DNA from: Seleniivibrio woodruffii
Lineage (GTDB): Bacteria > Chrysiogenota > Deferribacteres > Deferribacterales > Geovibrionaceae
NCBI RefSeq assembly: GCF_004339245.1
Contig: NZ_SMGG01000006.1
Span: 241,087 to 305,086 of the forward strand
Direction of reading: 5' to 3'
DNA: 64,000 nt
Shown here: positions 52,723 through 61,505 of the stretch, piece by piece
Numbering within the stretch: position 1 is the stretch's first letter
How the letters are laid out: each line of letters starts with the position of its first letter
Made by a program: the position numbers and the translations under genes
The notes under the pieces: generated by a model
Seen by the model: the letters and a program-made list of their open reading frames with translations, nothing else
What the model was told of the DNA's origin: nothing
The model's database searches: none

Positions 52723-54375
52723 ATGAGTTCTCGTTTAGTCCCTCAAATTTATGATTGTTTCAAAGAGGGTTACAACAAAAAACGCCTCATGCAGGACACA
52801 CTTTCCGGCGTCACTGTCGGCATAGTCGCCCTGCCCCTCGCCATCGCATTCGCCATCGCTTCCGGCGTTAAACCGGAACAAGGTCTGTTCACAGCCATCA
52901 TAGCCGGACTTCTCATCAGTCTTCTCAGCGGAAGCCGTGTGCAGATAGGCGGCCCCACCGGTGCTTTCATTGTCGTGGTCTACGACATAGTTGTCAAATT
53001 CGGCTACAACGGGCTTGCAGTTGCAACCATGATAGCCGGAATCATGCTGGTTGCCATGGGAGCCGTCAGGCTAGGCGGCGTTATCAAGTTCATCCCCTAT
53101 CCCATGACGGTGGGCTTCACATCGGGCATCGCCCTCATCATCGGCACAACCCAGATAAAGGACATCTTCGGACTGCAAACACAGGCCGCATCGGCAGGTT
53201 TCATCCACAGGATAGAGAGCTACGTTCAGTCCGCATCCACATTCAATCCATATTCCATAGCGGTTGCGGCGGCGGCACTGGCGATAATTCTCATCATGCC
53301 GAAATTCACCAAAAAGATACCCGGCTCAATAATAGCAATACTGATAACCACTGCGGCGGTGACCGCATTCAATATTCCAGTGGCAACCATTCAGACCGAG
53401 TTCGGCGAAGTGCCCTCAACACTTCCACTGCCGTCTTTCCCTGACATCAACCTCGACCTGGTAACGGCGGTGTTCCCCTCCGCAATAACAATAGCCCTGC
53501 TTGCGGCAATAGAATCCCTTCTGTCCGCAGTGGTGGCCGACGGTATGACTTCCACCCGCCACAGAAGCAACATGGAGCTTGTGGGTCAGGGCGTGGCGAA
53601 TTTCTTTTCGCCCCTTTTCGGCGGGATACCCGCCACAGGAGCCATAGCCCGTACCGCAACGAACATTAAGAACGGAGCAACATCACCCGTTTCGGGAATA
53701 GTGCACGCAATAACCCTTCTGCTGATCCTCATGTTCTTCGGCAAATGGGCAAAACTGATACCCATGCCCACACTGGCGGCGGTGCTCATCGTTGTTGCTT
53801 ATCACATGAGCGAATGGCGGCACTTTCTTAAACTGCTGAAAAGTCCGGCCGCAGACATACTCATCATGGTTGTTACTTTCCTTCTGACGGTGTTCATCGA
53901 CCTTACGGTGGCGATTGAAACAGGAGTTGTGCTCTCCGCACTGCTCTTTATGAACCGCATGGCCGAAACAACCGAGGTCAAGAACTTCGGCAGGGAGGTC
54001 AACGAGGATTTTGAAACACACGACGTTCTCAGCAAAGACAGGATACCCGACGGAGTGGACGTTTTCGAGATATTCGGTTCGTTCTTCTTCGGTGCGGTTA
54101 ACCAGTTCAAGGACACACTGCGCATCGTTAAGAAAAAGCCGAAGGTAATTATCCTGCGGATGCGCACAGTTCCATACATAGATGCAACTGCCATCATGGC
54201 TCTGGAAGAGGTGCTGAAAAAATCCGAAAGCGAAGGGATACAGCTAATCCTGTCCGGTATTTCACCGAATCTGCTGCATACGCTGGAGAAGGTGGAGTTT
54301 GATAAAAAGATAGGCAGAGAGAACATCTGCCCCCACATAGACAACGCACTGGAACAGGCGAAAAAGTTTGTATAA
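52723..54375 (+). CDS. SulP-family anion transporter with STAS domain
   Basis: 550 residues: ten to twelve membrane helices with GVTVGIVALPLAIAFAIASG, GSRVQIGGPTGAFIVVVYD and GGIPATGAIARTATNIKNGA, then a cytosolic STAS domain from about residue 440. Members move sulfate, bicarbonate or other anions; the substrate is not predictable. The start at 52723 follows GGAGG ten bases upstream; the ATG at 52690 has no site. Confidence 0.93.
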   Translation: MSSRLVPQIYDCFKEGYNKKRLMQDTLSGVTVGIVALPLAIAFAIASGVKPEQGLFTAIIAGLLISLLSGSRVQIGGPTGAFIVVVYDIVVKFGYNGLAVATMIAGIMLVAMGAVRLGGVIKFIPYPMTVGFTSGIALIIGTTQIKDIFGLQTQAASAGFIHRIESYVQSASTFNPYSIAVAAAALAIILIMPKFTKKIPGSIIAILITTAAVTAFNIPVATIQTEFGEVPSTLPLPSFPDINLDLVTAVFPSAITIALLAAIESLLSAVVADGMTSTRHRSNMELVGQGVANFFSPLFGGIPATGAIARTATNIKNGATSPVSGIVHAITLLLILMFFGKWAKLIPMPTLAAVLIVVAYHMSEWRHFLKLLKSPAADILIMVVTFLLTVFIDLTVAIETGVVLSALLFMNRMAETTEVKNFGREVNEDFETHDVLSKDRIPDGVDVFEIFGSFFFGAVNQFKDTLRIVKKKPKVIILRMRTVPYIDATAIMALEEVLKKSESEGIQLILSGISPNLLHTLEKVEFDKKIGRENICPHIDNALEQAKKFV

Positions 54376-54388
54376 AAGTCAGTCTTAA

Positions 54389-54454
54389 GTCACCCTGAGG
54401 CTCAGCCCGAAGAGTCTCTTTTTATGAGAGATTCTTCGCCGAGCCTGGGATGAC
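54389..54454. repeat. B-type palindromic repeat after the SulP gene
   Basis: A 66-base near-palindrome from GTCACCCTGAGGCTCAGCCC to GGGATGAC. Pairing arms carry GAAGAGTCTCT and AGAGATTCTTC. It lies between convergent SulP and YejM-like genes, two bases before the latter's stop. Confidence 0.8.
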
Positions 54455-54456
54455 TG

Positions 54457-56292
54457 TTATTTCATATATCTGCTGATGCTCTCGAACACGCCCTTCATGC
54501 GGCCTGTGTCAAGCTTCTGATCCTTCGGTCTGTAGCTTCTGTCAAAAACCTCGTAGCCGCCCATGGAGTTCATCACCTCTATGGTGTCTTTTGAAACAAC
54601 GGCATAGCCGCTGTATTTTGACGATATCACCCAGTCACGCTGAACAAAATCACCGTAAAGATCGAATCCTGTGGAATAATCCGCCGTATTATTTGTTACA
54701 CCCAGATAGTTTTTCATGAGCGTGGGCACAACGTCCTCGTGTGATGTGTAGGCTGATGTGTATTTCTTATTTACCCCTGCCGCCGCATCGGGAGCTATTA
54801 TGACGAACGGAACCTTTATCTGGGCATCGGTGAAGTTTCCGTTGTGTCCCCAGAAGTTCAGCTTGTTGTCGTTCATCTCCTGCCCGTGGTCGCCCGTTAC
54901 AATTATGACCGTTCTGTCCAGCCTGCCCGATGCCTTCAGGGTATCGGCAACCTCTTTAACAAGGCTGTCAACATAGTGGACGCTGGTCTTGTAGGTGTTG
55001 AAAATCGGCGTGGGATCAGTGTCGTTATCTATTGAAAGATAGTTCAGGTCGCCCTCTATCACAGGCTTATAGCCCGCATCGTAGCCAACGGGGAAATCAT
55101 ACGCATGGGGAGCGTCATAAAACAGGAAAGTGAATGACGGCTTGCTCCTGTCGGTTTTTACGTACCACTGCTTCCAGTCGTCGGTTATGTCTCTGTCCTT
55201 CGCCGCCGCAGAGTCCCCCTCAGATTTCATCCGGAGGTTCATGACGTTGCGGAATATCGTCCGGTTGAACTCCGGACGGGTCAGCTGTGCGGATGCGAAG
55301 ATGCCCAGCTGATAGTCAAGCTGCTGCATCCTGTCGATTATGGCAGCAGAACGCTGGTTGGCAAGAAACGAGTGCCAGTAGGTTCCGGGAAGTCCGTAGA
55401 ACAGCCCGAATATCCCCGCACGGGTGGAGTTGCCTGTGGAAAGATGATTATTGAAAACCACACCATTCTTCGACATCTCCCAGATGTTCGGTGTCACTTC
55501 TTTTGAAAGAGTGTCATAACGCCATGAATCCACAGTTATTAAAACGATATCGAAAGGTTTTTCAGGAGCGGCTCCCTCTATGGGTTTCAGAGGGTAGTTC
55601 AGGTCTCCGCCCTCGTCGTTTATGTTCAGCTTTTTCTGGGTCTCAAGCTCGTGGGGGTCAACAAGCCCCAGCTTAACCATAAGCCCCCCTGCCGCCGCAG
55701 GGTGATAAAGAGGAAGATATTTTTTTATGATGGTCACCGACTGCATTGCATTGGCCGAGCCCCATATGTTTATGAGGTTTGCACAGACCAGCAGAACCAG
55801 AAATCCCAGAGCTATCTTTCGCCCCAGTTTCGGCCTGATGGTTCTCTGCCTGTTCTCAATGTACGATATCAGCGCATATTCCGCCGCAAAAGCACCGGCC
55901 AGACTGCCGATCACTATCGCCCACGTCACAAGGGGAAAGGAGACGATGTCGTCTGAAAAAACCAGTGTCAGAACTGCCATGTTGATGTGGAAGCGGTACT
56001 GCGCAAAAACCACCGTGTCGATGAAAAGAAAGATAAGCCCGCCGCTGCCTACAAGGGCGAATACCGTCCGGCGGATCACCCTGTTCGGGATATATGATGC
56101 CGCTATCAGAGGAAGCCCCATAACAAACGCCATGAAAAACATATGCCCCAGAGTTGATGTCAGCGCATATGTGAAAGAGAGCGCAGTGAAAGACTCTGCG
56201 GGGAAAAATTCATAAAATTTCAGAGAGATGATAATTGCCAAAGCTGAGTTGGCTATAACAAACCAAATGAAAGTCCGGAGTTTTGATGTCAT
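54457..56292 (-). CDS. YejM/PbgA-like inner-membrane protein with sulfatase-fold domain
   Basis: 611 residues: five membrane helices (DUF3413-like) followed by a periplasmic alkaline-phosphatase/sulfatase fold from about residue 250, with IVLITVDSWRYDTL, NSTRAGIFGLFYGLPGTYW and VTGDHGQEMND. The nucleophile position reads Ser-Thr in NSTRAG. In enterobacteria YejM controls LpxC stability and so lipid A supply; some relatives transfer phospholipid headgroups. The lipid A genes nearby make the first role plausible. Confidence 0.85.
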   Translation of the reverse strand: MTSKLRTFIWFVIANSALAIIISLKFYEFFPAESFTALSFTYALTSTLGHMFFMAFVMGLPLIAASYIPNRVIRRTVFALVGSGGLIFLFIDTVVFAQYRFHINMAVLTLVFSDDIVSFPLVTWAIVIGSLAGAFAAEYALISYIENRQRTIRPKLGRKIALGFLVLLVCANLINIWGSANAMQSVTIIKKYLPLYHPAAAGGLMVKLGLVDPHELETQKKLNINDEGGDLNYPLKPIEGAAPEKPFDIVLITVDSWRYDTLSKEVTPNIWEMSKNGVVFNNHLSTGNSTRAGIFGLFYGLPGTYWHSFLANQRSAAIIDRMQQLDYQLGIFASAQLTRPEFNRTIFRNVMNLRMKSEGDSAAAKDRDITDDWKQWYVKTDRSKPSFTFLFYDAPHAYDFPVGYDAGYKPVIEGDLNYLSIDNDTDPTPIFNTYKTSVHYVDSLVKEVADTLKASGRLDRTVIIVTGDHGQEMNDNKLNFWGHNGNFTDAQIKVPFVIIAPDAAAGVNKKYTSAYTSHEDVVPTLMKNYLGVTNNTADYSTGFDLYGDFVQRDWVISSKYSGYAVVSKDTIEVMNSMGGYEVFDRSYRPKDQKLDTGRMKGVFESISRYMK

Positions 56293-56412
56293 AAATGCCT
56301 GTTAAAAGTTTTTTAACTGCACTAAACAATTGTATAATGCACCAACATATATACATCATTGCAGGAATAAATCAACTGTTTCGGATTTTTTAGAAATTTA
56401 AAAAGGGAATGG

Positions 56413-56754
56413 TTAAACCATCCCCTTCTCTTTCAATATCGCCAGAACTTTTGTGCTCTCCGCCAGTGCCATTGTTCCGCCCAGCATGACCGCAACGTGG
56501 CAGGCCTCGATTATCTCGTCCGCCGTAGCCCCGTTGTCGATGGCTCTTATGGTCTGGGACAGGATGCACCCCTCGCACCTGCTCACCAGCGCACCTACCA
56601 TCGCCATCATCCTTTTCACCTTCGCAGGCAGTGCGCCGTCGCCGTATACGAAGGCATCGTTCTCCACGAACCTTTTCTCAAACTCCGGATACTGCCCCCG
56701 CATCTCTTTGGCCAGCGAAAATATCTGCTCTCTTCTCTCCAGAATGGACTGCAT
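56413..56754 (-). CDS. Carboxymuconolactone decarboxylase/AhpD-like protein
   Basis: 113 residues of the CMD/AhpD family with the redox motif CEGCILSQTIRA near residue 60 and the family pattern ADEIIEACHVAVMLGGTMAL. Members reduce peroxides with the CxxC pair or decarboxylate. It is divergent from the LysR gene (95-base gap), so may be regulated by it. Most likely a stress or thiol protein. Confidence 0.88.
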   Translation of the reverse strand: MQSILERREQIFSLAKEMRGQYPEFEKRFVENDAFVYGDGALPAKVKRMMAMVGALVSRCEGCILSQTIRAIDNGATADEIIEACHVAVMLGGTMALAESTKVLAILKEKGMV

Positions 56755-56849
56755 ATCACACCTCCTGTTGCATTCTGCTTTTTTTTACTGTATAACCATC
56801 CATCAGTCCAACGAATGTATTTTATATTTTCAATCAAATTTGGTGATAG

Positions 56850-57704
56850 ATGGAACTTTCGATAGATCTGCTCAGAACATTTGTTACGATAGCCAAGGTG
56901 AACAGCTACACCAAAGCATCATGCCTTCTGAACATGACCCAGTCAGCTGTCAGCATGCAGATGAAAAGGCTTGAGGAGCAGACGGGCACTCTGTTCATAA
57001 AACAGGGCAAGAGATTCAGCATCAGCCCCACCGGAGAAAGACTTCTGGAGCATGCGGTGCGGATTCTGAAAGCCCACGACGATGCGCTCACAGTCATAGC
57101 AAATCCCGACATCCACGACTACATCCGTGTCTGCTCTCCGGAGCTTTACGCATCCTCCATTCTGCCCAACGCACTCAGAAAATTTTATGCGAAGTTCCCC
57201 AACTCAAGGATAGATTTCTCAACCAACACCAAGGAGAACATGCTCCGGAAGGTTGAGAACGGAGATCTGGACATAGCCATTGTTGCCGACATGCCCGAAC
57301 CCCACGAAAAGATATACAGCGAAAAGGTGGTCTGGGTGACATCCCCCTGCAAAGGTGCGGCAATGACACGCCCCCTGCCGCTGGCTGTCTATCCGGAAGG
57401 ATGCCACATCAGAAGATGGTGCATAGAGTCACTGGAAAAGGCGGGAATACCCTACAGGGTCTCATTCGTCGCATCCAGCGCATTTGCGATACTGTCCGCC
57501 GTCCGTGCGGGTATCGCAGTTGCTCCCGTGGGCTATTCCAGAGTGAACGGCGAAGAGGAGCTTTACACGGTTCTGAACAACCTGCCCGCTCTGCCGGACA
57601 ACACCCTGTCCATAGTCACCGCACAGAATCTGCGCTCACTTTCGGCGCAGACGCTTATCTCATACGTAAGGGAAGAGTTCGTGAACCGTTCTAAAATGAT
57701 GTAA
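56850..57704 (+). CDS. LysR-family transcriptional regulator
   Basis: 284 residues: a winged helix-turn-helix (LLRTFVTIAKVNSYTKASCL and QSAVSMQMKRLEEQTG) and a C-terminal effector domain with DLDIAIVADMP. It starts a plus-strand operon with a thioesterase and a ferredoxin-nitroreductase and is divergent from the AhpD-like gene. The inducer is unknown; the neighbours suggest thiol or redox stress. Confidence 0.93.
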   Translation: MELSIDLLRTFVTIAKVNSYTKASCLLNMTQSAVSMQMKRLEEQTGTLFIKQGKRFSISPTGERLLEHAVRILKAHDDALTVIANPDIHDYIRVCSPELYASSILPNALRKFYAKFPNSRIDFSTNTKENMLRKVENGDLDIAIVADMPEPHEKIYSEKVVWVTSPCKGAAMTRPLPLAVYPEGCHIRRWCIESLEKAGIPYRVSFVASSAFAILSAVRAGIAVAPVGYSRVNGEEELYTVLNNLPALPDNTLSIVTAQNLRSLSAQTLISYVREEFVNRSKMM

Positions 57705-57713
57705 GGAGGACAC

Positions 57714-58112
57714 ATGGAAGGATACAGATTTTCTCTGGACTTCAAGGTCAGGGACTACGAATGCGATATGGAAGGCATTGTGAACAACGCCGTCTACATG
57801 AACTATCTGGAGCACGCCCGCCATGAGTTTCTGCACAGCATCGGCATAAACTTCGCCGAGATGACCGCCAAAGGCATCATCATGATAGTAACCCGTGCGG
57901 AGCTTGACTACAAAAGTTCCCTGAGAAGCGGCGACACCTTCACCGTGTGCATCAATGTCGAGAGGGAGTCGAAACTGCGCTTCACATTTGTTCAGGATAT
58001 TTTTAACAGTGACGGAAAACTTGTTCTGAAGGCAAAGATAACCGGCACTGCCATTAATGAAAAAGGAAGACCCGATATGCCCGCAGAACTTCTGCAGGCG
58101 TTCGGATTATAA
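57714..58112 (+). CDS. Hotdog-fold acyl-CoA thioesterase (YbgC/4HBT type)
   Basis: 132 residues. The active-site motif is RDYECDMEGIVNNAVYMNYLEH, which has the D-x-x-G-x-V-x-N-x-x-Y pattern of 4-hydroxybenzoyl-CoA and YbgC thioesterases. The substrate is not predictable. GGAGGACAC precedes the ATG, nine bases after the LysR stop. Confidence 0.88.
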   Translation: MEGYRFSLDFKVRDYECDMEGIVNNAVYMNYLEHARHEFLHSIGINFAEMTAKGIIMIVTRAELDYKSSLRSGDTFTVCINVERESKLRFTFVQDIFNSDGKLVLKAKITGTAINEKGRPDMPAELLQAFGL

Positions 58113-58123
58113 GAGGTGGATAT

Positions 58124-58945
58124 ATGATTGACTTCATCGTAAACGAATCCAAATGTATCTCATGCAAAGAATGCGTGGCGGACTGCCCCGCTGTAATCAT
58201 CGAGCTTGAAGACAAAATTCCCTTCATAAAGCCCGAGAACGAGAAAAAATGCTACAGATGTCAGCACTGTCTGGCGATCTGCCCCACAGCGGCAATCTCC
58301 ATTCTGGGAGTTGATCCCGAAACCTGCGTAAACCCTGACAAAGCGGCGGGCTTTGAGCAGGTCGACGCTCTCATCCGCACCAGACGCTCTGTCCGCAGAT
58401 TTAAAGACAAAGACGTTGCACCCGAAACCTTCGACAAAATAGCCAAAGCTGCCGCAAACGCACCCACAGGCAAAAACGACCATCAGGTTCAGTTCGTGGT
58501 TGTGGACACCAGAGAGCAGATGGCTAAGTTCAAGGAACTGGTCATTTCCACAATCGAAAAAGCAGAACAGGAAGGCAGACTGGACGAACACAGCGCAATC
58601 TTCGCAGTTTTCGCCAAGCATTTCAGAAACGGAAAAGACATTATTTTCAGAGGCGCACCCCACATAATGTTCTCCGTCACTCCTAAATCAGCCCCCACTC
58701 CCGTTGCCGACGGCTTCATAGCACTCAGCTATGCAGAGCTCGCAGCCGCTTCCGCAGGTCTGGGCACAGTATGGGCAGGATTTGTGATGTGGCTTGTTGC
58801 GGCCTTCCCCGAAATTCTCACTGAAATCGGCATCGGCGAGGACATGAACGTTGCATATGCACTGCTTTACGGTGAGCCTTCAATAAAATATCACAGAGGC
58901 GTGAAAAGGGACGAAATTACTGTCAGAAAAGTGAAACTGGCGTAA
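58124..58945 (+). CDS. Ferredoxin-nitroreductase fusion protein
   Basis: 273 residues. The N-terminal 65 have two [4Fe-4S] motifs, CISCKECVADCP and CYRCQHCLAICP. The rest is an FMN nitroreductase domain starting RTRRSVRRFKDKDV with NAPTGKNDHQ and LSYAELAAASAGLGTVWAG. Such fusions pass electrons from ferredoxin to flavin and are common in anaerobes; the substrate is unknown. RBS GGTGG. Last gene of the LysR operon. Confidence 0.9.
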   Translation: MIDFIVNESKCISCKECVADCPAVIIELEDKIPFIKPENEKKCYRCQHCLAICPTAAISILGVDPETCVNPDKAAGFEQVDALIRTRRSVRRFKDKDVAPETFDKIAKAAANAPTGKNDHQVQFVVVDTREQMAKFKELVISTIEKAEQEGRLDEHSAIFAVFAKHFRNGKDIIFRGAPHIMFSVTPKSAPTPVADGFIALSYAELAAASAGLGTVWAGFVMWLVAAFPEILTEIGIGEDMNVAYALLYGEPSIKYHRGVKRDEITVRKVKLA

Positions 58946-59118
58946 GCCACACTTTTCACAAATACTTTAAGTTCAAATAAACTTGCGAACGGTAAATTTC
59001 TCTGTTACTTTTTCCGTATGAACGGCAATATGCCCAAACTGCCTCTGGCAGGGGGATTCAGACCGTTAACGGGAAACTCGCCCCGAATGGGGCGGCAGAA
59101 ATCGGACACCGCTCTTCA

Positions 59119-59157
59119 TTCGCCATGATCGGTTTTCGATTGGTAAGTCATGGCGAA
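59119..59157 (+). promoter_or_regulatory. Hairpin in the leader of the RRM protein gene
   Basis: TTCGCCATGA (59119-59128) and TCATGGCGAA (59148-59157) form a perfect 10-bp stem around a 19-base loop, ending 28 bases before the start codon. It has no T-run, so it is not a terminator. A further CGCCCC/GGGGCG hairpin lies at 59079-59094. It may be a regulatory leader, cold-shock-like or bound by the protein itself; this is inference. The whole gap 58946-59185 has no gene. Confidence 0.5.
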
Positions 59158-59185
59158 ATAAGTTTATAGGACTAGCAGAAGTATT

Positions 59186-59524
59186 ATGAACATTTATGTA
59201 GGCAACCTTCCTTACAAAGCCACTGAAGACGAACTGCGCAATATGTTCGAGTCTTTCGGCGAGGTAAGCTCTGTGAGAATCATCACAGACCACGAAAGCG
59301 GACGCTCTAAAGGATTCGCTTTTGTTGAAATGGCAAACAATGAGCAGGGCGCAGCAGCCATTGAGGAACTGAACGGTGTTGACTTTATCGGACGCCCCCT
59401 TACTGTTAACGAGGCTCGTCCCAGACAGGAACGCAGCAGCGGAGACAGAGACAGATCCAGAGGCGGCGGACGCCCCAACCCCCGCGAAGGACGCGGCGGA
59501 TACGGCGGCGGCAATCGCTACTAA
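59186..59524 (+). CDS. RRM-type RNA-binding protein
   Basis: 112 residues with one RNA recognition motif: RNP2 is IYVGNLPY and RNP1 KGFAFVEM. The C-terminus (from about 85) is a Gly-Arg-rich tail. Similar to cyanobacterial Rbp proteins, which are cold-induced; the same role here is plausible but unshown. Start ATG 59186 has only a weak AGAAG site. It is monocistronic between a structured leader and a terminator. Confidence 0.93.
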   Translation: MNIYVGNLPYKATEDELRNMFESFGEVSSVRIITDHESGRSKGFAFVEMANNEQGAAAIEELNGVDFIGRPLTVNEARPRQERSSGDRDRSRGGGRPNPREGRGGYGGGNRY

Positions 59525-59534
59525 TTAAGAAAAT

Positions 59535-59569
59535 GCCGGAACGGTTTTCCGTTCCGGCTTTATTTTTTC
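59535..59569 (+). terminator. Terminator of the RRM gene, likely bidirectional
   Basis: GCCGGAACGG TTTT CCGTTCCGGC is a perfect 10-bp stem followed by TTTATTTTTT, 10 bases after the stop. The convergent gpx stop lies inside its tail at 59560. Confidence 0.94.
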
Positions 59570-60045
59570 ATGACCTCCTCAGCCACATAACCCCTTATTC
59601 CGTCAGGAGTCTTTGCCGAGGCAAATCTTACTGTTCTTTTTCTGTCCCTGCTCACCAGAAACTTTGTGAAATTCCATTTTATGGCCTTCGTTCCCATTGT
59701 TCCCGGCGCAAGCTCTTTCAGCTCTTTAAACAGCGGGTGGGCATCCTCGCCGTTGACCTCCACCTTTGCAAATACCGGAAAGGTCACAGTGTAGTTGCAG
59801 GACAGAAAATCTTCGATATCCTTCTCAGTGCCCGGTTCCTGTTCGCCGAACTGGTTGCAGGGGAACCCAAGCACCTCGAAACCTTCATCCTTAAACTGAC
59901 GGTAAAGCTCCTCCAGCCCCTCATACTGCGGGGTGAAGCCGCAGCGGCTGGCAGTGTTCACTATAAGGAGCACCTTGCCGTCATAGTCCCTGAGATTCTT
60001 CATCTCTCCGCTCAAGAGCGGGAGTTTATAGTCCATTTTAAGCAT
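59560..60045 (-). CDS. Glutathione peroxidase-family protein
   Basis: 161 residues with the catalytic Cys in VNTASRCGFTPQYEG, glutamine in GFPCNQFGEQ and tryptophan in KWNFTKFLV. Bacterial members often use thioredoxin rather than glutathione. The ATG at 60045 has AGGTGA six bases upstream; GTG at 60054 is possible but lacks spacing. It is convergent with the RRM gene. Confidence 0.93.
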   Translation of the reverse strand: MLKMDYKLPLLSGEMKNLRDYDGKVLLIVNTASRCGFTPQYEGLEELYRQFKDEGFEVLGFPCNQFGEQEPGTEKDIEDFLSCNYTVTFPVFAKVEVNGEDAHPLFKELKELAPGTMGTKAIKWNFTKFLVSRDRKRTVRFASAKTPDGIRGYVAEEVMKK

Positions 60046-60164
60046 ATGGATCACCTATACTTTTAATATCAATCATTTTTCACTCTGCGCAACCTGTATT
60101 TTCCGCCGAACATTCTTGACATAAGGGCAATCATGACGAATATAGATATATGCCGGAGGAAACA

Positions 60165-61505
60165 TTGAGGCGCATATTTCTGTTTCTCGTTATTATAGCA
60201 TGGGCAGCCCCGCTTTTCGCTGCAGAAAGAAAAACTCTTTCGCTGTACAGTGTGATCGATGCCGCCCTTGTTCAGGACGAGGAATATAACATCGTAAAGC
60301 AGGACAGGGACTCAGCCGTCAATAAAATTGAAGAGGCTCTGGATACCTTCATACCCACCGTTCGGGCATCAGCAACCCTCAACTCAGTGGACAAGACCCG
60401 TGACGGATACAAGGAACTTCCGCTGTACAACGTTCCCAGCGCAAAGATTCGCCTGCATCAGGTGCTCTTCTCCGATTCAAAGTTCGCCGCAATGTCCACA
60501 AACGAGAACAGAGCTAAAGCCCAGAGACTGGTTGCGGAGGTTCTGAGGTCAGATATTATCTCCGCCGCATCAGGCAGCTACTGCGATGTTATCCGCTATG
60601 CCCGCCTTCTGCGCAACGCCGAGGCCGCCAATAAAAAGATTAAAGAGAATGCTGTCAGGTTTAAAATAAAGAATCCCGTCTATTACGACACAAAGCCGGC
60701 TCTGCGCAACCTTGCGGAATCATACACGAACCTTGCGGACATGACCGCAGTTAAGGATATAACCTCATACACTCTTCTGCCCTATGTCAGCGTGTTCGGA
60801 ACTGATATGACAGCTTCCCTTGAGCAGATCTTCCTTACTGACAAGGTCGATCTGAAACTGCTGGCCGACAGGTTCGCCGAAAAGGCACTGGCCGAATCAC
60901 CGGAACTTCTGGCTCTGGACGAATTTATAAAGATAAGCAGGCGGGATATCGTTGCGGCAAAAAGAAGATTCACGATTCCCGATATCAGCGTATCAGGTGA
61001 ATACACAAGATATTTTGAGAACAGTAACGTGGATCCGGATTTCTTCAAGAATTTTGACGAAAACCAGTGGAACATGAGCCTGAAACTCACCATCCCGATC
61101 TATGACGGCAGCAAAAACCAGAGCGAACTGGCGGAGAAGCAGACGGAGCTTATGGCATATTTCAAAAGGAAACATCAGGTCAGGGAATATGTTCGTGACA
61201 GAATTGCCGACTCTATCGATAAAGCCGCAGCAGCCGCACAGAGCTACAAACAGGCGGACGCTGAAATGATCGTGCTTGAACAGAAATATAAAAAACTGCC
61301 GGAAACAAGGAATTATCAGGAAGCATATAACCTGATAAATATTTATAAAACCTCGCAGGACAGACTGATAACCGCCGAACACCTGATGATGTCCGCACTG
61401 GTGGACGTTCAGAGGGCATACGGGCGTTTCTTTTTCTATAACGCAAACGAATCCGACAGACGGTTTATGGATAAACTCATGGACGAGCTGAAGATCAGCC
61501 GCTGA
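60165..61505 (+). CDS. TolC-family outer-membrane protein
   Basis: 446 residues with a signal peptide (RRIFLFLVIIAWAAPLFA) and the long helices and two repeats of outer-membrane efflux proteins (TolC-like). The TTG at 60165 has GGAGGA just upstream; ATG 60150 lacks one. No RND or ABC partner is adjacent, so the pump it serves is elsewhere. It converges with and overlaps the DegT gene by 11 bases. Confidence 0.82.
   Translation: MRRIFLFLVIIAWAAPLFAAERKTLSLYSVIDAALVQDEEYNIVKQDRDSAVNKIEEALDTFIPTVRASATLNSVDKTRDGYKELPLYNVPSAKIRLHQVLFSDSKFAAMSTNENRAKAQRLVAEVLRSDIISAASGSYCDVIRYARLLRNAEAANKKIKENAVRFKIKNPVYYDTKPALRNLAESYTNLADMTAVKDITSYTLLPYVSVFGTDMTASLEQIFLTDKVDLKLLADRFAEKALAESPELLALDEFIKISRRDIVAAKRRFTIPDISVSGEYTRYFENSNVDPDFFKNFDENQWNMSLKLTIPIYDGSKNQSELAEKQTELMAYFKRKHQVREYVRDRIADSIDKAAAAAQSYKQADAEMIVLEQKYKKLPETRNYQEAYNLINIYKTSQDRLITAEHLMMSALVDVQRAYGRFFFYNANESDRRFMDKLMDELKISR

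Noticed and set aside
59019..59129. 36-codon open frame in the RRM leader (starts MNGNMPKLPLAGG)
   Set aside because: No ribosome site, and the region forms hairpins instead.
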